DNA from: Arthrobacter sp. SPG23
GTDB taxonomy: Bacteria; Actinomycetota; Actinomycetes; Actinomycetales; Micrococcaceae
DNA: 64,000 bases
Direction of reading: 5' to 3'
Assembly (NCBI RefSeq): GCF_000876655.1
Contig: NZ_JYCN01000004.1
Location: forward strand, 1 to 64,000
Part shown: positions 1-8,196 of the stretch, one piece after another
Numbering within the stretch: position 1 is the stretch's first letter
Layout: each line of letters begins with the position of its first letter
Program-made: the position numbers and the translations under genes
Notes under the pieces: model-generated
What the model was told of the DNA's origin: nothing
The model's input: the letters and a program-made list of their open reading frames with translations, nothing else
The model's database searches: none

Positions 1-970
1 CAGGCGGGGCGGGAGCGGGCGGTGCCGGACTCACAGGTGACGGGGCAGGGGCGGCTGGCGCCGGACCGGCGGGGGCTGCAGGTGCGGCCGGGGCCGGAGC
101 AGCGGGCCTGTTCTGTGCAGCGGCGCCGCCCTGGGCCGTTCCCTGGGAAGCCGCGGCCGCGGTAACGGCCGCCAAGCGTTCCTGGGCGCGTTGGCGGTCC
201 AACGCGTCAACCCTGGCGGATTCCAGCGCCACCGTAGTGTTCTTGAGGTTTGCCAACTGGTCCACCAGCACCGTCCGTTGGGACTTCGCCTCGGACACCG
301 CCTTCGCCTGGGCAGCGTTGGCGCGCTCGGCCTCAGCCTTGCGGTCTTCGGCCGACCGGGCCGCGTCATCGGCGGCGCGGTTGGCGTCCTCCGCGGCGGC
401 GGTCAGGGACTTAGCGGCAGAGGCGGCGTTCTCGGCTGCCTCAAAGGCCCGGCCGCGGCTCGCGGAAATGGCTTCGAGGGTGGCAGCCTGTTTCAGCACT
501 TCGCCGTTTCCACTGACAAATGTGCTCAGTGCGGGGTTGAGGCCGCCATTGCGGTACAGGTCCCCGGCCAGTTGCCCTACCTGCTTGCGGGTCTTCGCTT
601 GTTCAGCCTCGGCGGATGCGGCCTTGGCCGAGGCGAGCGTGGCCGCATCCCGCCGGATATCGAGCGTGACCAGGGCGTCGCCGTAGGCGTTGTTGGCCTG
701 CATGGCGGCGGCAAAGCTTGCTTCCTGTGCGGCAGACGCGTCCGCCAGGATGCGGTCGATCCGGGCGACCTGGTCCGCCGTCGCGCTTTCACTGGCTTTG
801 GCTGCTGCGATCTCTTCGGGGGAGGGGATCTCCGGTGACGCCGGAACGCTCACGGCGGGCACTGCGGCCCGCGGAAGCGGCGCGGCCCCGGCGGGCAGGG
901 CAAGGGATCCGAGGAGTACGACGGCGGTGCTCAGCACAGCCGCTTTGCGGCCGGATCCGGTGAAACCCAT
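1..970 (-). CDS. Secreted coiled-coil protein, probable NlpC/P60 cell-wall hydrolase (3' end outside window)
   Basis: The frame is open from an ATG at 970 to the left edge, so the C-terminus is missing. The visible 323 residues start with a signal peptide (hydrophobic stretch AVVLLGSLALPAGA, cleavage near residue 30). A long Ala/Glu/Lys/Arg-rich coiled coil follows (about residues 50-275), interrupted near residue 140 by a YRNGGLNP-type segment, and then a Pro/Ala-rich linker. This layout is typical of actinobacterial NlpC/P60 endopeptidases of the RipA type, in which the catalytic domain follows the linker; that domain is not in the window, so the enzymatic call is inference. The start has GCGAGG about 8 nt upstream. 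It is transcribed divergently from the beta-propeller gene. Confidence 0.6.
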   Translation of the reverse strand, partial: MGFTGSGRKAAVLSTAVVLLGSLALPAGAAPLPRAAVPAVSVPASPEIPSPEEIAAAKASESATADQVARIDRILADASAAQEASFAAAMQANNAYGDALVTLDIRRDAATLASAKAASAEAEQAKTRKQVGQLAGDLYRNGGLNPALSTFVSGNGEVLKQAATLEAISASRGRAFEAAENAASAAKSLTAAAEDANRAADDAARSAEDRKAEAERANAAQAKAVSEAKSQRTVLVDQLANLKNTTVALESARVDALDRQRAQERLAAVTAAAASQGTAQGGAAAQNRPAAPAPAAPAAPAGPAPAAPAPSPVSPAPPAPAPP

Positions 971-1275
971 CAAGTAACCTCGCAAGAGTTGGGCTGGAAA
1001 GAGCGAGGACATTCGATTTCACAGGTGATTGTCACAGGTGAATACCCCGCTGCGGAGACCCAGCACACACGAGGCTACGTGGCCAGTTGCAACTTTGGCA
1101 ACACTGGTCACATCAATAACATAAACAACAATCATGTGATTTCGTCACTTTGGTATGTGGCGTGTCGGGAAAAGGAGGCCTTAACAGGTAGTCGCCACGC
1201 TAGCGGTCAGATGAAGGCCGGACCTAGCCTGAACAGGACTGGGGGCCTGGACAGTTTCGGGCAGGGGGATATCTC
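971..1275. promoter_or_regulatory. Divergent intergenic region with a 9-bp direct repeat
   Basis: This 305-bp gap separates two divergent genes for exported proteins. It is more AT-rich between 1080 and 1160 than its surroundings, as expected for promoters. The motif TCACAGGTG occurs twice, at 1019-1027 and 1032-1040, 13 bp apart, in the leader of the minus-strand gene. A plausible -10 for the plus-strand gene is TAGCCT at 1225-1230. I looked for a c-di-AMP (ydaO) riboswitch, which often precedes actinobacterial cell-wall hydrolase genes, and could not recognise its conserved blocks. Confidence 0.4.
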
Positions 1276-2931
1276 GTGCAACAGAGTCGTTGTGGGCATT
1301 TTGCGCGCCGGGGTAGGCGCCCGCTGCGGGGAAGGTTGTGTGCCGCGGCGCTTCTTGCCGTGACCCTGATGGTGGTGGGCGTGCCGGGCCCGCTGACAGC
1401 CTCGCCGGACGGGTACTGGGTTTCTGCAACGTTCCCGCCCGCCGGGAATAGCCGGTTCACGCCGTCCCTGGCGGTTGATTCGGCTGGCTCGAAGATCTAC
1501 GTTCCCCATCTTCTATATATGAACCCGGGAAATGTCACCGTCCAAGATGCAGCCACGGGCGCTGTCGAGGCCACCATTCCGGGCGCGATGGGCACCCTCG
1601 GCGTTGTGCTCAGCGAGGACGGCACCCGGCTCTACATTGCCAACAGCGGCAATACCCAGAACCCCCGCAACCAAGGCACTGGACCCGGCATCGTTCAAGT
1701 GGTCGACACCCGGACCAACACCGTGACGGCGAGCATCGAAACCGACCGTGGCGGCGGGCGCCTGACGCTCTCACCGGACGGGCGCACGCTCTTCGGTGCC
1801 ATGTACGAGGGCCGCAATGTGACGTTCATCGACACCGCCTCGAATGCGATTACCGCCAAGGTCCCGGTTCCCGGCCAGCCAGGCGGTCGGGTCGCGGTGA
1901 GCCCTGACGGCGGCACGCTCTACGTCGGTGATTCGTATGCCGGCGGAATTAACGTGGTTTCTGTCGCGGAGCGGAGGGTGGTGAAAGTAATTGAAACTGG
2001 CTGCACGGCTAATTCTGATTTGACCTTGAACCCGTCCGGATCGCGGCTTTACATCACCGGATGCGTGTACCCGGGCACTCTGGGGATTGTCGACACCGCC
2101 ACCATGGCGTCGCACACGATCCCGCTCACCGGCGCACCTAGCGCCGTTGCATTTGGCCTGGACGGAAACACAGCTTACGTGGTCGACGGCAGCGAAGCGG
2201 GCCGTGTCCTGGTACTGAACGTGGCCACGGAAACTGTCACTGCCGCTTTCCCGGTGGGGCGCTCACCCCAAGGCATCGTCATTAACCGGGATGGCTCCGC
2301 CCTCTGGGTCGTCCACAAGGGTTCGGGAGTCTCCCGGGTGGACCTGGTAGAAAACGGTTGGCAGGCATTCACCGACGTACCCGTGGGCGCCCCGTTCTTC
2401 CACGAGATTAGTTGGCTCGGGAACTCCCGTATCAGCACCGGCTTCCCTGACGGCTCGTTCCGGCAGCTGGAGCCGGTTCAGCGGGACGCGGCGGCCGCCT
2501 TCTTCTATCGTCTGGCGGGATCGCCGTCCTGGTTTGTTCCACCAGCAGTCTCACCGTTCAGGGATCTGGCCCCCGGGGACCGCTTCTACAAGGAGATCAC
2601 CTGGCTGGCCTCCCAACGGATCACCACGGGCTACGACGATGGCACCTTCCGCCCCGGCACGCCGGTGACACGGGAAGCCATGGCTGCTTTCCTTTACCGA
2701 TACGCCACTACGCAGGCCGGAGCGCCGGCCTATGCCGCGCCGGCGACCGCCCCGTTTAGCGACGTCCGTCCCGGCGACGCCTTCCACCGGGAAATCAGCT
2801 GGGCCGCAGCCGCAGGAATAACCAACGGTTATGGCGACGGGACCTTCCGCCCAAGCACACCCGTTTTGCGCGAGGCCACGGCTGCGTTCCTGTACCGCCT
2901 CACCAACCCGGACAGGCCCATGCCGCGCTAG
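1276..2931 (+). CDS. Secreted beta-propeller protein with three C-terminal SLH-like repeats
   Basis: The 551-residue exported protein starts at a GTG with AGGGGG 8 nt upstream. Residues 1-43 are an Arg-rich then hydrophobic signal peptide. Residues about 55-360 contain YVTN/NHL-type beta-propeller blades with recurring motifs such as LSEDGTRLYIAN, LSPDGRTLFG, VSPDGGTLYVG and INRDGSALWVV. Three SLH-like repeats of about 50 residues follow, starting near residues 365, 428 and 494, each with the pattern F-D-x5-F-x2-EI-W, then I(S/T)(T/N)G-DG(T/S)F and a closing AAFxYR. Classical SLH domains bind pyruvylated wall polymers; these repeats are common in Arthrobacter-type proteins and probably anchor the propeller at the cell surface. 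Ligand and role are unknown. It ends 20 bp from the convergent cation-efflux gene. Confidence 0.75.
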   Translation: MQQSRCGHFARRGRRPLRGRLCAAALLAVTLMVVGVPGPLTASPDGYWVSATFPPAGNSRFTPSLAVDSAGSKIYVPHLLYMNPGNVTVQDAATGAVEATIPGAMGTLGVVLSEDGTRLYIANSGNTQNPRNQGTGPGIVQVVDTRTNTVTASIETDRGGGRLTLSPDGRTLFGAMYEGRNVTFIDTASNAITAKVPVPGQPGGRVAVSPDGGTLYVGDSYAGGINVVSVAERRVVKVIETGCTANSDLTLNPSGSRLYITGCVYPGTLGIVDTATMASHTIPLTGAPSAVAFGLDGNTAYVVDGSEAGRVLVLNVATETVTAAFPVGRSPQGIVINRDGSALWVVHKGSGVSRVDLVENGWQAFTDVPVGAPFFHEISWLGNSRISTGFPDGSFRQLEPVQRDAAAAFFYRLAGSPSWFVPPAVSPFRDLAPGDRFYKEITWLASQRITTGYDDGTFRPGTPVTREAMAAFLYRYATTQAGAPAYAAPATAPFSDVRPGDAFHREISWAAAAGITNGYGDGTFRPSTPVLREATAAFLYRLTNPDRPMPR

Positions 2932-2950
2932 CCCCGGAGGCCGGAACCGC

Positions 2951-3883
2951 TCAGGCGTGCTGGTGGGCCTCGTGTTCGGAGTGGCTCTCGGGCTCCAGCT
3001 GGAACGTGCAGTGTTCCGTGTCGAAGTGTGAGCCCAAGCAGGTGGCGAGCTTGTCCAGTACCTGGTCTGCCCCGCGAGCGCTGAGAACGGCATCCTCCAC
3101 CACCACGTGGGCCGAGAAGACCGGCACGCCGGAGGTGATAGTCCAGATGTGGATATCGTGCACGGACACCACACCCTGCACGGACAGGATGTGCTCGCGG
3201 ATCATCTGCACTTCAACACCCTTGGGGGTGGCTTCCAGCAGAACATCCACCACGTCGCGGAGCAGGTGCCATGCCCGGGGCAGGATCATCAGCGCGATCA
3301 CCATGGAGGCAATGGTGTCCGCCGCCTGGAAACCGGTGAACATGATCACCACTGCTGCGGCTATGACAGCGAACGATCCCAGCAGGTCGCCGAGCACCTC
3401 AAGGTAGGCGCCACGCACGTTGAGGCTTTCCTTCTGGGCGCCACGCAGGATCAGCAGGGACACCAGGTTGGCCACGGCACCCAGGACGGCGGCGTAGAGC
3501 ATCACGTCGGTCTGGACCTCGGGAGCCGAACCGATCCGCCGGATGGCTTCGGTGAAAATCACCACGGAAATGACGATCAGCACCAGGGCGTTGGCCAGGG
3601 CGGCCAGGACCTCGGCGCGCTGGTACCCGTAGGTCCGCTGGTCGCTCGCCGGCCGGGCGGCAATCCAGGCGGCCAGCAGGGCGATGAAGACGCCGGCGGC
3701 GTCGGACAGCATGTGCCCGGCGTCGGCGAGCAGGGCCAGCGAACCGGAAATGACGGCGCCGACGATCTGGATCAGGACCACTGCCAGGGTGATGCCGAGA
3801 ACGGCAATCAGGCGCTTGCGGTGCTTGGCAGTGCCCGTGCCAGTGGCAGAGATGCCGTGAGAGTGGCTGTGGTCGTGTCCCAT
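2951..3883 (-). CDS. Cation diffusion facilitator (CzcD/ZitB-like) Zn2+/Co2+ efflux protein
   Basis: The 310-residue membrane protein is of normal CDF length and exchanges cytoplasmic divalent metal for protons. It has a His-rich N-terminus (HDHSHSHG), six predicted membrane spans between residues 25 and 205, and a C-terminal ferredoxin-like cytoplasmic domain (from about 215) ending in a His-rich tail. The intramembrane metal site is visible as H57-x3-D61 (HMLSD) and E162-x3-D166 (EVLGD). The first position of the second motif is Glu where ZitB-type proteins have His, which occurs in related actinobacterial members and may shift metal preference. The start has no Shine-Dalgarno sequence; TAGCCT lies 7 nt upstream on the minus strand, suggesting a leaderless mRNA. 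Confidence 0.88.
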   Translation of the reverse strand: MGHDHSHSHGISATGTGTAKHRKRLIAVLGITLAVVLIQIVGAVISGSLALLADAGHMLSDAAGVFIALLAAWIAARPASDQRTYGYQRAEVLAALANALVLIVISVVIFTEAIRRIGSAPEVQTDVMLYAAVLGAVANLVSLLILRGAQKESLNVRGAYLEVLGDLLGSFAVIAAAVVIMFTGFQAADTIASMVIALMILPRAWHLLRDVVDVLLEATPKGVEVQMIREHILSVQGVVSVHDIHIWTITSGVPVFSAHVVVEDAVLSARGADQVLDKLATCLGSHFDTEHCTFQLEPESHSEHEAHQHA

Positions 3884-3897
3884 GCCTACAAGGCTAG

Positions 3898-4326
3898 CTA
3901 GTCCCAGCCGAGTTCGTGCAGCCGTTCGTCGCTAATGCCAAAGTGGTGGGCAATCTCATGCGTCACGGTGACGGCCACCTCCTGGATGACCTCTTCGCGG
4001 GAGGAACAGATTTCCAGGATGGGCTCGCGGTAGATGGTGATGCGGTCAGGGAGTGATCCGGCGTCCCACCAGGAGTCCCGCTCGGTCAGCGGAACGCCTT
4101 CGTAGAGTCCCAGCAGCACGGTGTCGGGGTCTTCGCCGGGTTGCGGGACGTAGTCGTCCTCGATGAACACGGCAACGTTGTCCATGGCCCGCGCCACTTC
4201 CGGCGGGATGCGCTCCAGGGCGTCGCTGACGGCCGACTCGAAATCTTCCTCGGTCATGGGGAACGGCTCGTCATTCTCCGCCCCGTCCGGGACGATCGGC
4301 AGGCCGGGCGGCAGGTTGGCGGGCAT
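3898..4326 (-). CDS. Small metallopeptidase-like protein (Zincin_1 family)
   Basis: This is a 142-residue cytoplasmic protein. Near its C-terminus the zincin signature HEIAHHFGI places metal ligands at H123 and H127 and the catalytic Glu at E124. The N-terminus (about residues 20-60) has the acidic, Pro-rich segment and the DNVAVFIEDDY-type strand of the family usually annotated as possible zinc metallopeptidase (PF06262). No physiological substrate is known for this family. The ATG is preceded by TAGAGT at 6 nt and no ribosome-binding site, so translation is probably leaderless. It lies between the efflux pump and the EamA transporter on the same strand, with gaps of about 10 bp. Confidence 0.82.
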   Translation of the reverse strand: MPANLPPGLPIVPDGAENDEPFPMTEEDFESAVSDALERIPPEVARAMDNVAVFIEDDYVPQPGEDPDTVLLGLYEGVPLTERDSWWDAGSLPDRITIYREPILEICSSREEVIQEVAVTVTHEIAHHFGISDERLHELGWD

Positions 4327-4335
4327 ATCAAGACT

Positions 4336-5334
4336 CTAGCGGGATTTGCGCCGCGTCAGCCCCACTCCCACCAGGCAGATCACGCCGCCCACAAGACCCC
4401 ACACGGTGGGCACTTCGCCGAGCACCACCCAGGAGATGAGGATGGTGGTTCCAGGTACCAGATACGTCGTGGCGGCCAGCTTCCCGGCGTCGATGAGGGA
4501 CAGCGCGTACGCCCAGGTGGTGAACGCAATCGCCGTCGGGAAGATCCCCAGGTACACCAGCCCCAGGGTGGCCGGCAACGGAGCCTGCTGCAGCTCGCCC
4601 ACCAGTTGGCCGCTGAACGGCAGGCAGCAGACTGCACCCACCATGATGCCGAACCAGGTGGCCTGTGCAGCGGGGAACTTCCGCAGAACCGGCTTCTGGA
4701 CAATCACACTGACGGCGGCGAGCACAGCGGCCAGGAGGCAGAGCAGCACGCCGGCCACATCCGCCGTCGAACGCTGGCCCGAACTGAGCGCGATCACCGC
4801 GACGCCGGCGAACGCAATCAGGCTCCCGATGATCAGCCAGCGGGGGAAACCTTCCTTGAGCAGAATGCCCGCCATGACCGCCACCAGGATGGGGTTGACG
4901 TTGATCAGCAGGGCAGCAGTGCCGGCGTCCAGCAGGTGCTCAGCGGCGTTGAGGGCCACGTTGTAGCCGCCGAACCACATGACGCCGTACGCCAGGATGG
5001 GCCACCACTCCCGGCCCTTGGGCAGCATCCGCAGCTTGGGCAGCACCACCAGGCCGAGTACGACGGCGGCAATCGCCAGCCGTCCCAGAGTCAGGGAACC
5101 GGGGGAGAAGCTTGGTCCCACGGCGCGGATGCCCACGAAGGCGGAGGCCCACAGGACCACGGTGACGACGACGGCGGCGACGCCCAGTTTGGTGACCGGC
5201 GCCCGGCCGGGTGAGTGCCGCGGCGCGGGCGCGTTGCCCTTCGACAGGTGCGGGGCGGGTGAAGGTGCGGCGTGCGGAGACCCTTCGTGGGGGCCTGCGG
5301 GCGGCGTGGGGCCGGATTCGGCGGTGGTAGCCAT
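4336..5334 (-). CDS. DMT-superfamily (EamA/RhaT) transporter
   Basis: The 332-residue inner-membrane protein starts with a Pro/Ala/His-rich cytoplasmic tail of about 45 residues, longer than usual, followed by ten hydrophobic segments arranged as two EamA repeats (about residues 50-185 and 195-325). It ends in the basic tail LTRRKSR. EamA proteins export amino acids, nucleosides or other small metabolites; the sequence does not reveal the substrate. No Shine-Dalgarno is visible at the ATG, while TAGATT sits 6 nt upstream, again the leaderless pattern of the two genes that follow it on this strand. Confidence 0.82.
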   Translation of the reverse strand: MATTAESGPTPPAGPHEGSPHAAPSPAPHLSKGNAPAPRHSPGRAPVTKLGVAAVVVTVVLWASAFVGIRAVGPSFSPGSLTLGRLAIAAVVLGLVVLPKLRMLPKGREWWPILAYGVMWFGGYNVALNAAEHLLDAGTAALLINVNPILVAVMAGILLKEGFPRWLIIGSLIAFAGVAVIALSSGQRSTADVAGVLLCLLAAVLAAVSVIVQKPVLRKFPAAQATWFGIMVGAVCCLPFSGQLVGELQQAPLPATLGLVYLGIFPTAIAFTTWAYALSLIDAGKLAATTYLVPGTTILISWVVLGEVPTVWGLVGGVICLVGVGLTRRKSR

Positions 5335-5518
5335 GCTGCCAATCTAGCCCTTGCGGCAGCTATGGGGCTGGCGGAAATCGGCCACGTCTAGTCGAGATCC
5401 TGCCAAAGTCTCCCGGCGCAGTGACACCGTGTACGGACTAGCGCGATCTAGACTCGAGCCACCCCGTCGAAACCCACTATCCCCTGGCTGCCGGGTCATG
5501 GGATGGGAAGGAGCCCCC

Positions 5519-5866
5519 ATGAATCCGATTACGCCCAGAATTGGCACCGTCTTCGTCCCGGTCAGCGACGTGGAGGCGGCCAGGGACTGGTACTGCCGGC
5601 TGCTGGGGGTACCGGCCGACGGCGAGATCCTCTTTGGCCACCTCTATGTGCTGCCGGTCGAGGGCACGGGACTCGTCCTGGACAGCAGGATCTATGCGCA
5701 GGACGTCGTGTTCAAGGTGCCCGCCTTCCATCTCGACACCCAGGACGTCCAGGCAGCGCACGCCTTTGCGGTTGAGCTTGGCGCCGATCCGGCGGACATC
5801 CAGCACGGGCAATGGTTTAATTTCCGGGATCCTGACGGCAATGCGCTGATGGTTTGCCAGTGCTAG
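5519..5866 (+). CDS. VOC-family (glyoxalase/dioxygenase fold) protein
   Basis: The 115-residue protein has a single beta-alpha-beta-beta-beta vicinal oxygen chelate module pair. It opens with IGTVFVPVSDVEAARDWY, contains the typical GLVLDS strand, and closes with the FRDPDGNALMVCQC signature of the family. Members include glyoxalase I, bleomycin-binding and thiol-transferase relatives. The metal-ligand pattern is incomplete, so no reaction can be assigned. The ATG at 5519 was chosen because GGAAGGAG lies just upstream and the VOC fold begins there; the reading frame continues upstream without homology. Confidence 0.8.
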   Translation: MNPITPRIGTVFVPVSDVEAARDWYCRLLGVPADGEILFGHLYVLPVEGTGLVLDSRIYAQDVVFKVPAFHLDTQDVQAAHAFAVELGADPADIQHGQWFNFRDPDGNALMVCQC

Positions 5867-5906
5867 CCTCCTGCCCCGGCTTTGGGTGCTCTCCTGTTGG
5901 TATCCC

Positions 5907-6788
5907 TCACCTCAGCACGCGCGCAGCGTCCTGGACGGCGGCGGCAACGCCGTCCAGCACGGCCGAACCATAACGCCACTGCTGCCAGTGCAGCGGAACG
6001 TCTACGAAGGACTTGGGTGCCAGCCTCTGCAGTGTCCCCTGATCGAGGTCGTCGCCGATTTCGAGCTCGGGAAGCAGGCCCCACCCCATGCCCAGCCGGA
6101 TTGCCTCGCCGAACTCGTGGGCGGCCGGCACGTAGTGGCGCGGCGGTTGCAGGGCCTTGCGCCTGAACCGCCGCAGGTAGCGGTCCTGCAGGTCGTCCTT
6201 GCGGTCGAAGATGATGACAGGGGCCCTGGACAGCGACTCCGCAGTCGCGCCGGCATCGAACCACTGCCCGGCGAAGGCCGGAGTGCAGACCGGCAGGTAA
6301 CGCATGACGCCCAGCCGGCGCGAAGTGCAGCCCGGGGCCGGTTTTGCGGTGGCCGTGATGGCCGCCGCCGCTGCTCCGCTGCGGAGGAGTTCCAGCGAGT
6401 AGTCCTGGTCCTCGCGCAGGATTTCCAGCTGCACCGTCCCGGCCACCGCGGCCAGCCCGGCCAGCGCCCAGGTGTGGAGGGAGTCGCTGTTGATCACCAG
6501 TGTAAGGCGGGTGTCCGGGTGCGGGTTCCCCGGCTGCAGTTCATCGGCGAGGTCCGCCGAAAGCATTTCGAGCTGGCGGGCGAACCGCACCACGGCCTGG
6601 CCGGACTCGGTGAGCTCGATAGGCCTCGTCCTTCTCAGCACGGGACGGCCGACGGCGACTTCGAGGGCACGGATGCGCTGGCTGACGGCGGAGGCCGTGA
6701 CGGAAAGGTGGCTGGCGGCGGCATCGAAACTTCCCTGCGCAACGATGGCCGCGAGTGTCCGGGCCTGGTCAGGATGGATGTCGATCAT
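5907..6788 (-). CDS. lysG: LysR-family regulator, ArgP/LysG type
   Basis: The 293-residue protein has a LysR winged helix-turn-helix at residues 3-62 (DQARTLAAIVAQGSFDAAAS, then SVTASAVSQRIRALE) and an effector-binding domain from about 90. It resembles ArgP/LysG, which senses basic amino acids and switches on a LysE exporter. The divergent neighbour is such an exporter, 42 bp away, the arrangement known for lysG-lysE in Corynebacterium. Binding to the short shared intergenic stretch (6789-6830) would control both genes. The length is normal and no lesions are seen. Confidence 0.88.
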   Translation of the reverse strand: MIDIHPDQARTLAAIVAQGSFDAAASHLSVTASAVSQRIRALEVAVGRPVLRRTRPIELTESGQAVVRFARQLEMLSADLADELQPGNPHPDTRLTLVINSDSLHTWALAGLAAVAGTVQLEILREDQDYSLELLRSGAAAAAITATAKPAPGCTSRRLGVMRYLPVCTPAFAGQWFDAGATAESLSRAPVIIFDRKDDLQDRYLRRFRRKALQPPRHYVPAAHEFGEAIRLGMGWGLLPELEIGDDLDQGTLQRLAPKSFVDVPLHWQQWRYGSAVLDGVAAAVQDAARVLR

Positions 6789-6830
6789 TAGCTCATCTTA
6801 TCTAGTCACAGAATCTTTAACTGGTTTCAT

Positions 6831-7460
6831 GTGAGTGCGGCTCTTACCGTTGAAAGCGTGATCATTCCCGTGCTTTCAGGCCTGGCCAGCGGCCTGTCCC
6901 TCATAGTCGCCATCGGCGCCCAGAATGCCTTCGTCCTCCGCCAGGGCCTCCAGCGCTCGCATGTGGCCCTCGTTATCGCGGTCTGCGCAGTCTCGGACCT
7001 GGTGCTGATCCTGCTTGGAGTGGCCGGCATCGGCGTCGTCATTGAGCGGGCGCCGGCGGTGCTCGAGGTGGTGCGCTGGGCGGGGGCCGCTTTCCTGGCG
7101 GGCTATGGCGCCCTTGCCGCCTGGCGGGCCATTCGCGGTCAGGCACTCGGACAGCTCGGGCCGGCGCGTGCTGTCAGCTGGGCGGCCGTCCTGGGGACGG
7201 GCCTGGCGTTTACGTGGCTGAACCCGCACGTCTACCTGGACACCGTGCTGCTGCTCGGATCCCTGGCCAGTGCGCACGGGCCCGACGGCCGGTGGTGGTT
7301 CGCCGCCGGCGCAGGCGTGGCCAGCATCGCCTGGTTCACGGCCCTGGGTGTCGGCGCACGGTTCCTCGCTCCGGTCTTCCGGCGCCGGAGCGCGTGGCGC
7401 ATCCTCGATGCCGTCATCGCCGCCGTCATGTTTACGATGGCCATACTCCTGGTCAGCTGA
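6831..7460 (+). CDS. lysE: LysE-family amino-acid exporter
   Basis: The 209-residue membrane protein has about six hydrophobic segments. The LysE signature near the N-terminus (LIVAIGAQNAFVLRQG) and the FTWLNPHVYLD motif in the middle are both diagnostic of arginine/lysine exporters (ArgO/LysE). It exports excess basic amino acids and is expected to be induced by the divergent LysG. The GTG at 6831 is used here; an in-frame GTG at 6858 would give a protein starting at IIPVLSG and leave more room for a promoter in the very short gap. The downstream PaiB gene follows after 59 bp on the same strand. Confidence 0.9.
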   Translation: MSAALTVESVIIPVLSGLASGLSLIVAIGAQNAFVLRQGLQRSHVALVIAVCAVSDLVLILLGVAGIGVVIERAPAVLEVVRWAGAAFLAGYGALAAWRAIRGQALGQLGPARAVSWAAVLGTGLAFTWLNPHVYLDTVLLLGSLASAHGPDGRWWFAAGAGVASIAWFTALGVGARFLAPVFRRRSAWRILDAVIAAVMFTMAILLVS

Positions 7461-7519
7461 GTTCCGCCCGCTCCACCCGCCTGCCTGCCCTCCCGGACTT
7501 TCAAACCTAAGGAACCACC

Positions 7520-8149
7520 ATGTACGTCCCCGCGCATTTCGCAGCCGATGCAGGCTCGCTCCGTCAGCTCCTGTCCCGCCCTGGCGCCGCCAACCTGGTG
7601 ACCTCCACGGCCCAGGGAATGCTGGCCACGTTGCTTCCCTTCGTGTACGACCCGTCGGTCGGTGAGCATGGCGCGCTGCTGGGGCACGTGGCCCGCAACA
7701 ACCCGCAGTGGTCTGAGCCTGCCCTGGGCGAGTCATTGGTGATCGTCCAGGGCGCGGACGCCTACGTTTCCCCGTCCTGGTACGCCTCGAAGGCCGAACA
7801 CGGGCGGGTTGTGCCCACCTGGAACTACTCGACGGCGCACGTGTATGGAAACCTGGTCATCCACGACGACTCCGAATGGCTCGGCGCCATGGTCCGCCGC
7901 CTGACGGAACTGCATGAAGCGCCCTTCGACCGGCCATGGTCCGTGGACGATGCCCCGGAGCGATTCATTGCCGGCCAGCTAAGGGCGATTGTCGGCGTCG
8001 AACTGCTCATCACCCGTGTGGAAGGGAAGCTCAAGCTGAGCCAGAACCGGCCTGAGGCCGATATCGACGGCGTGGTGGCGGGCCTGCACCGCCGCGGAAA
8101 CGACGACGCCGCCCATGACGTTGAGCGGGCACGTCCGGCGGGCCGGTAG
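7520..8149 (+). CDS. PaiB-family FMN-binding protein
   Basis: This 209-residue protein matches the full length of the PaiB/FMN-binding negative transcriptional regulator family, starting with MYVPAHF and containing LLGHVARNNPQW, YVSPSWYASK and VPTWNYSTAHVYG. The fold is an FMN-binding split barrel. In Bacillus, PaiB was described as a repressor of protease genes, but no DNA-binding domain is evident here and an enzymatic flavin role is equally possible. AAGGAA precedes the ATG by 7 nt. It may be co-transcribed with lysE. Confidence 0.87.
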   Translation: MYVPAHFAADAGSLRQLLSRPGAANLVTSTAQGMLATLLPFVYDPSVGEHGALLGHVARNNPQWSEPALGESLVIVQGADAYVSPSWYASKAEHGRVVPTWNYSTAHVYGNLVIHDDSEWLGAMVRRLTELHEAPFDRPWSVDDAPERFIAGQLRAIVGVELLITRVEGKLKLSQNRPEADIDGVVAGLHRRGNDDAAHDVERARPAGR

Positions 8150-8196
8150 GCCTCCGGAACGGACGGTTGAAGGAGCCGCCAGCCACTTCCCGGCTG

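Noticed and set aside
31..838. Several overlapping frames at the left edge on both strands
   Set aside because: All are shadows of the secreted coiled-coil gene, which runs off the window and reads with a signal peptide in its own frame.
971..1150. c-di-AMP (ydaO) riboswitch before the wall-hydrolase-like gene
   Set aside because: Expected by analogy with Streptomyces, but the conserved sequence blocks are not recognisable.
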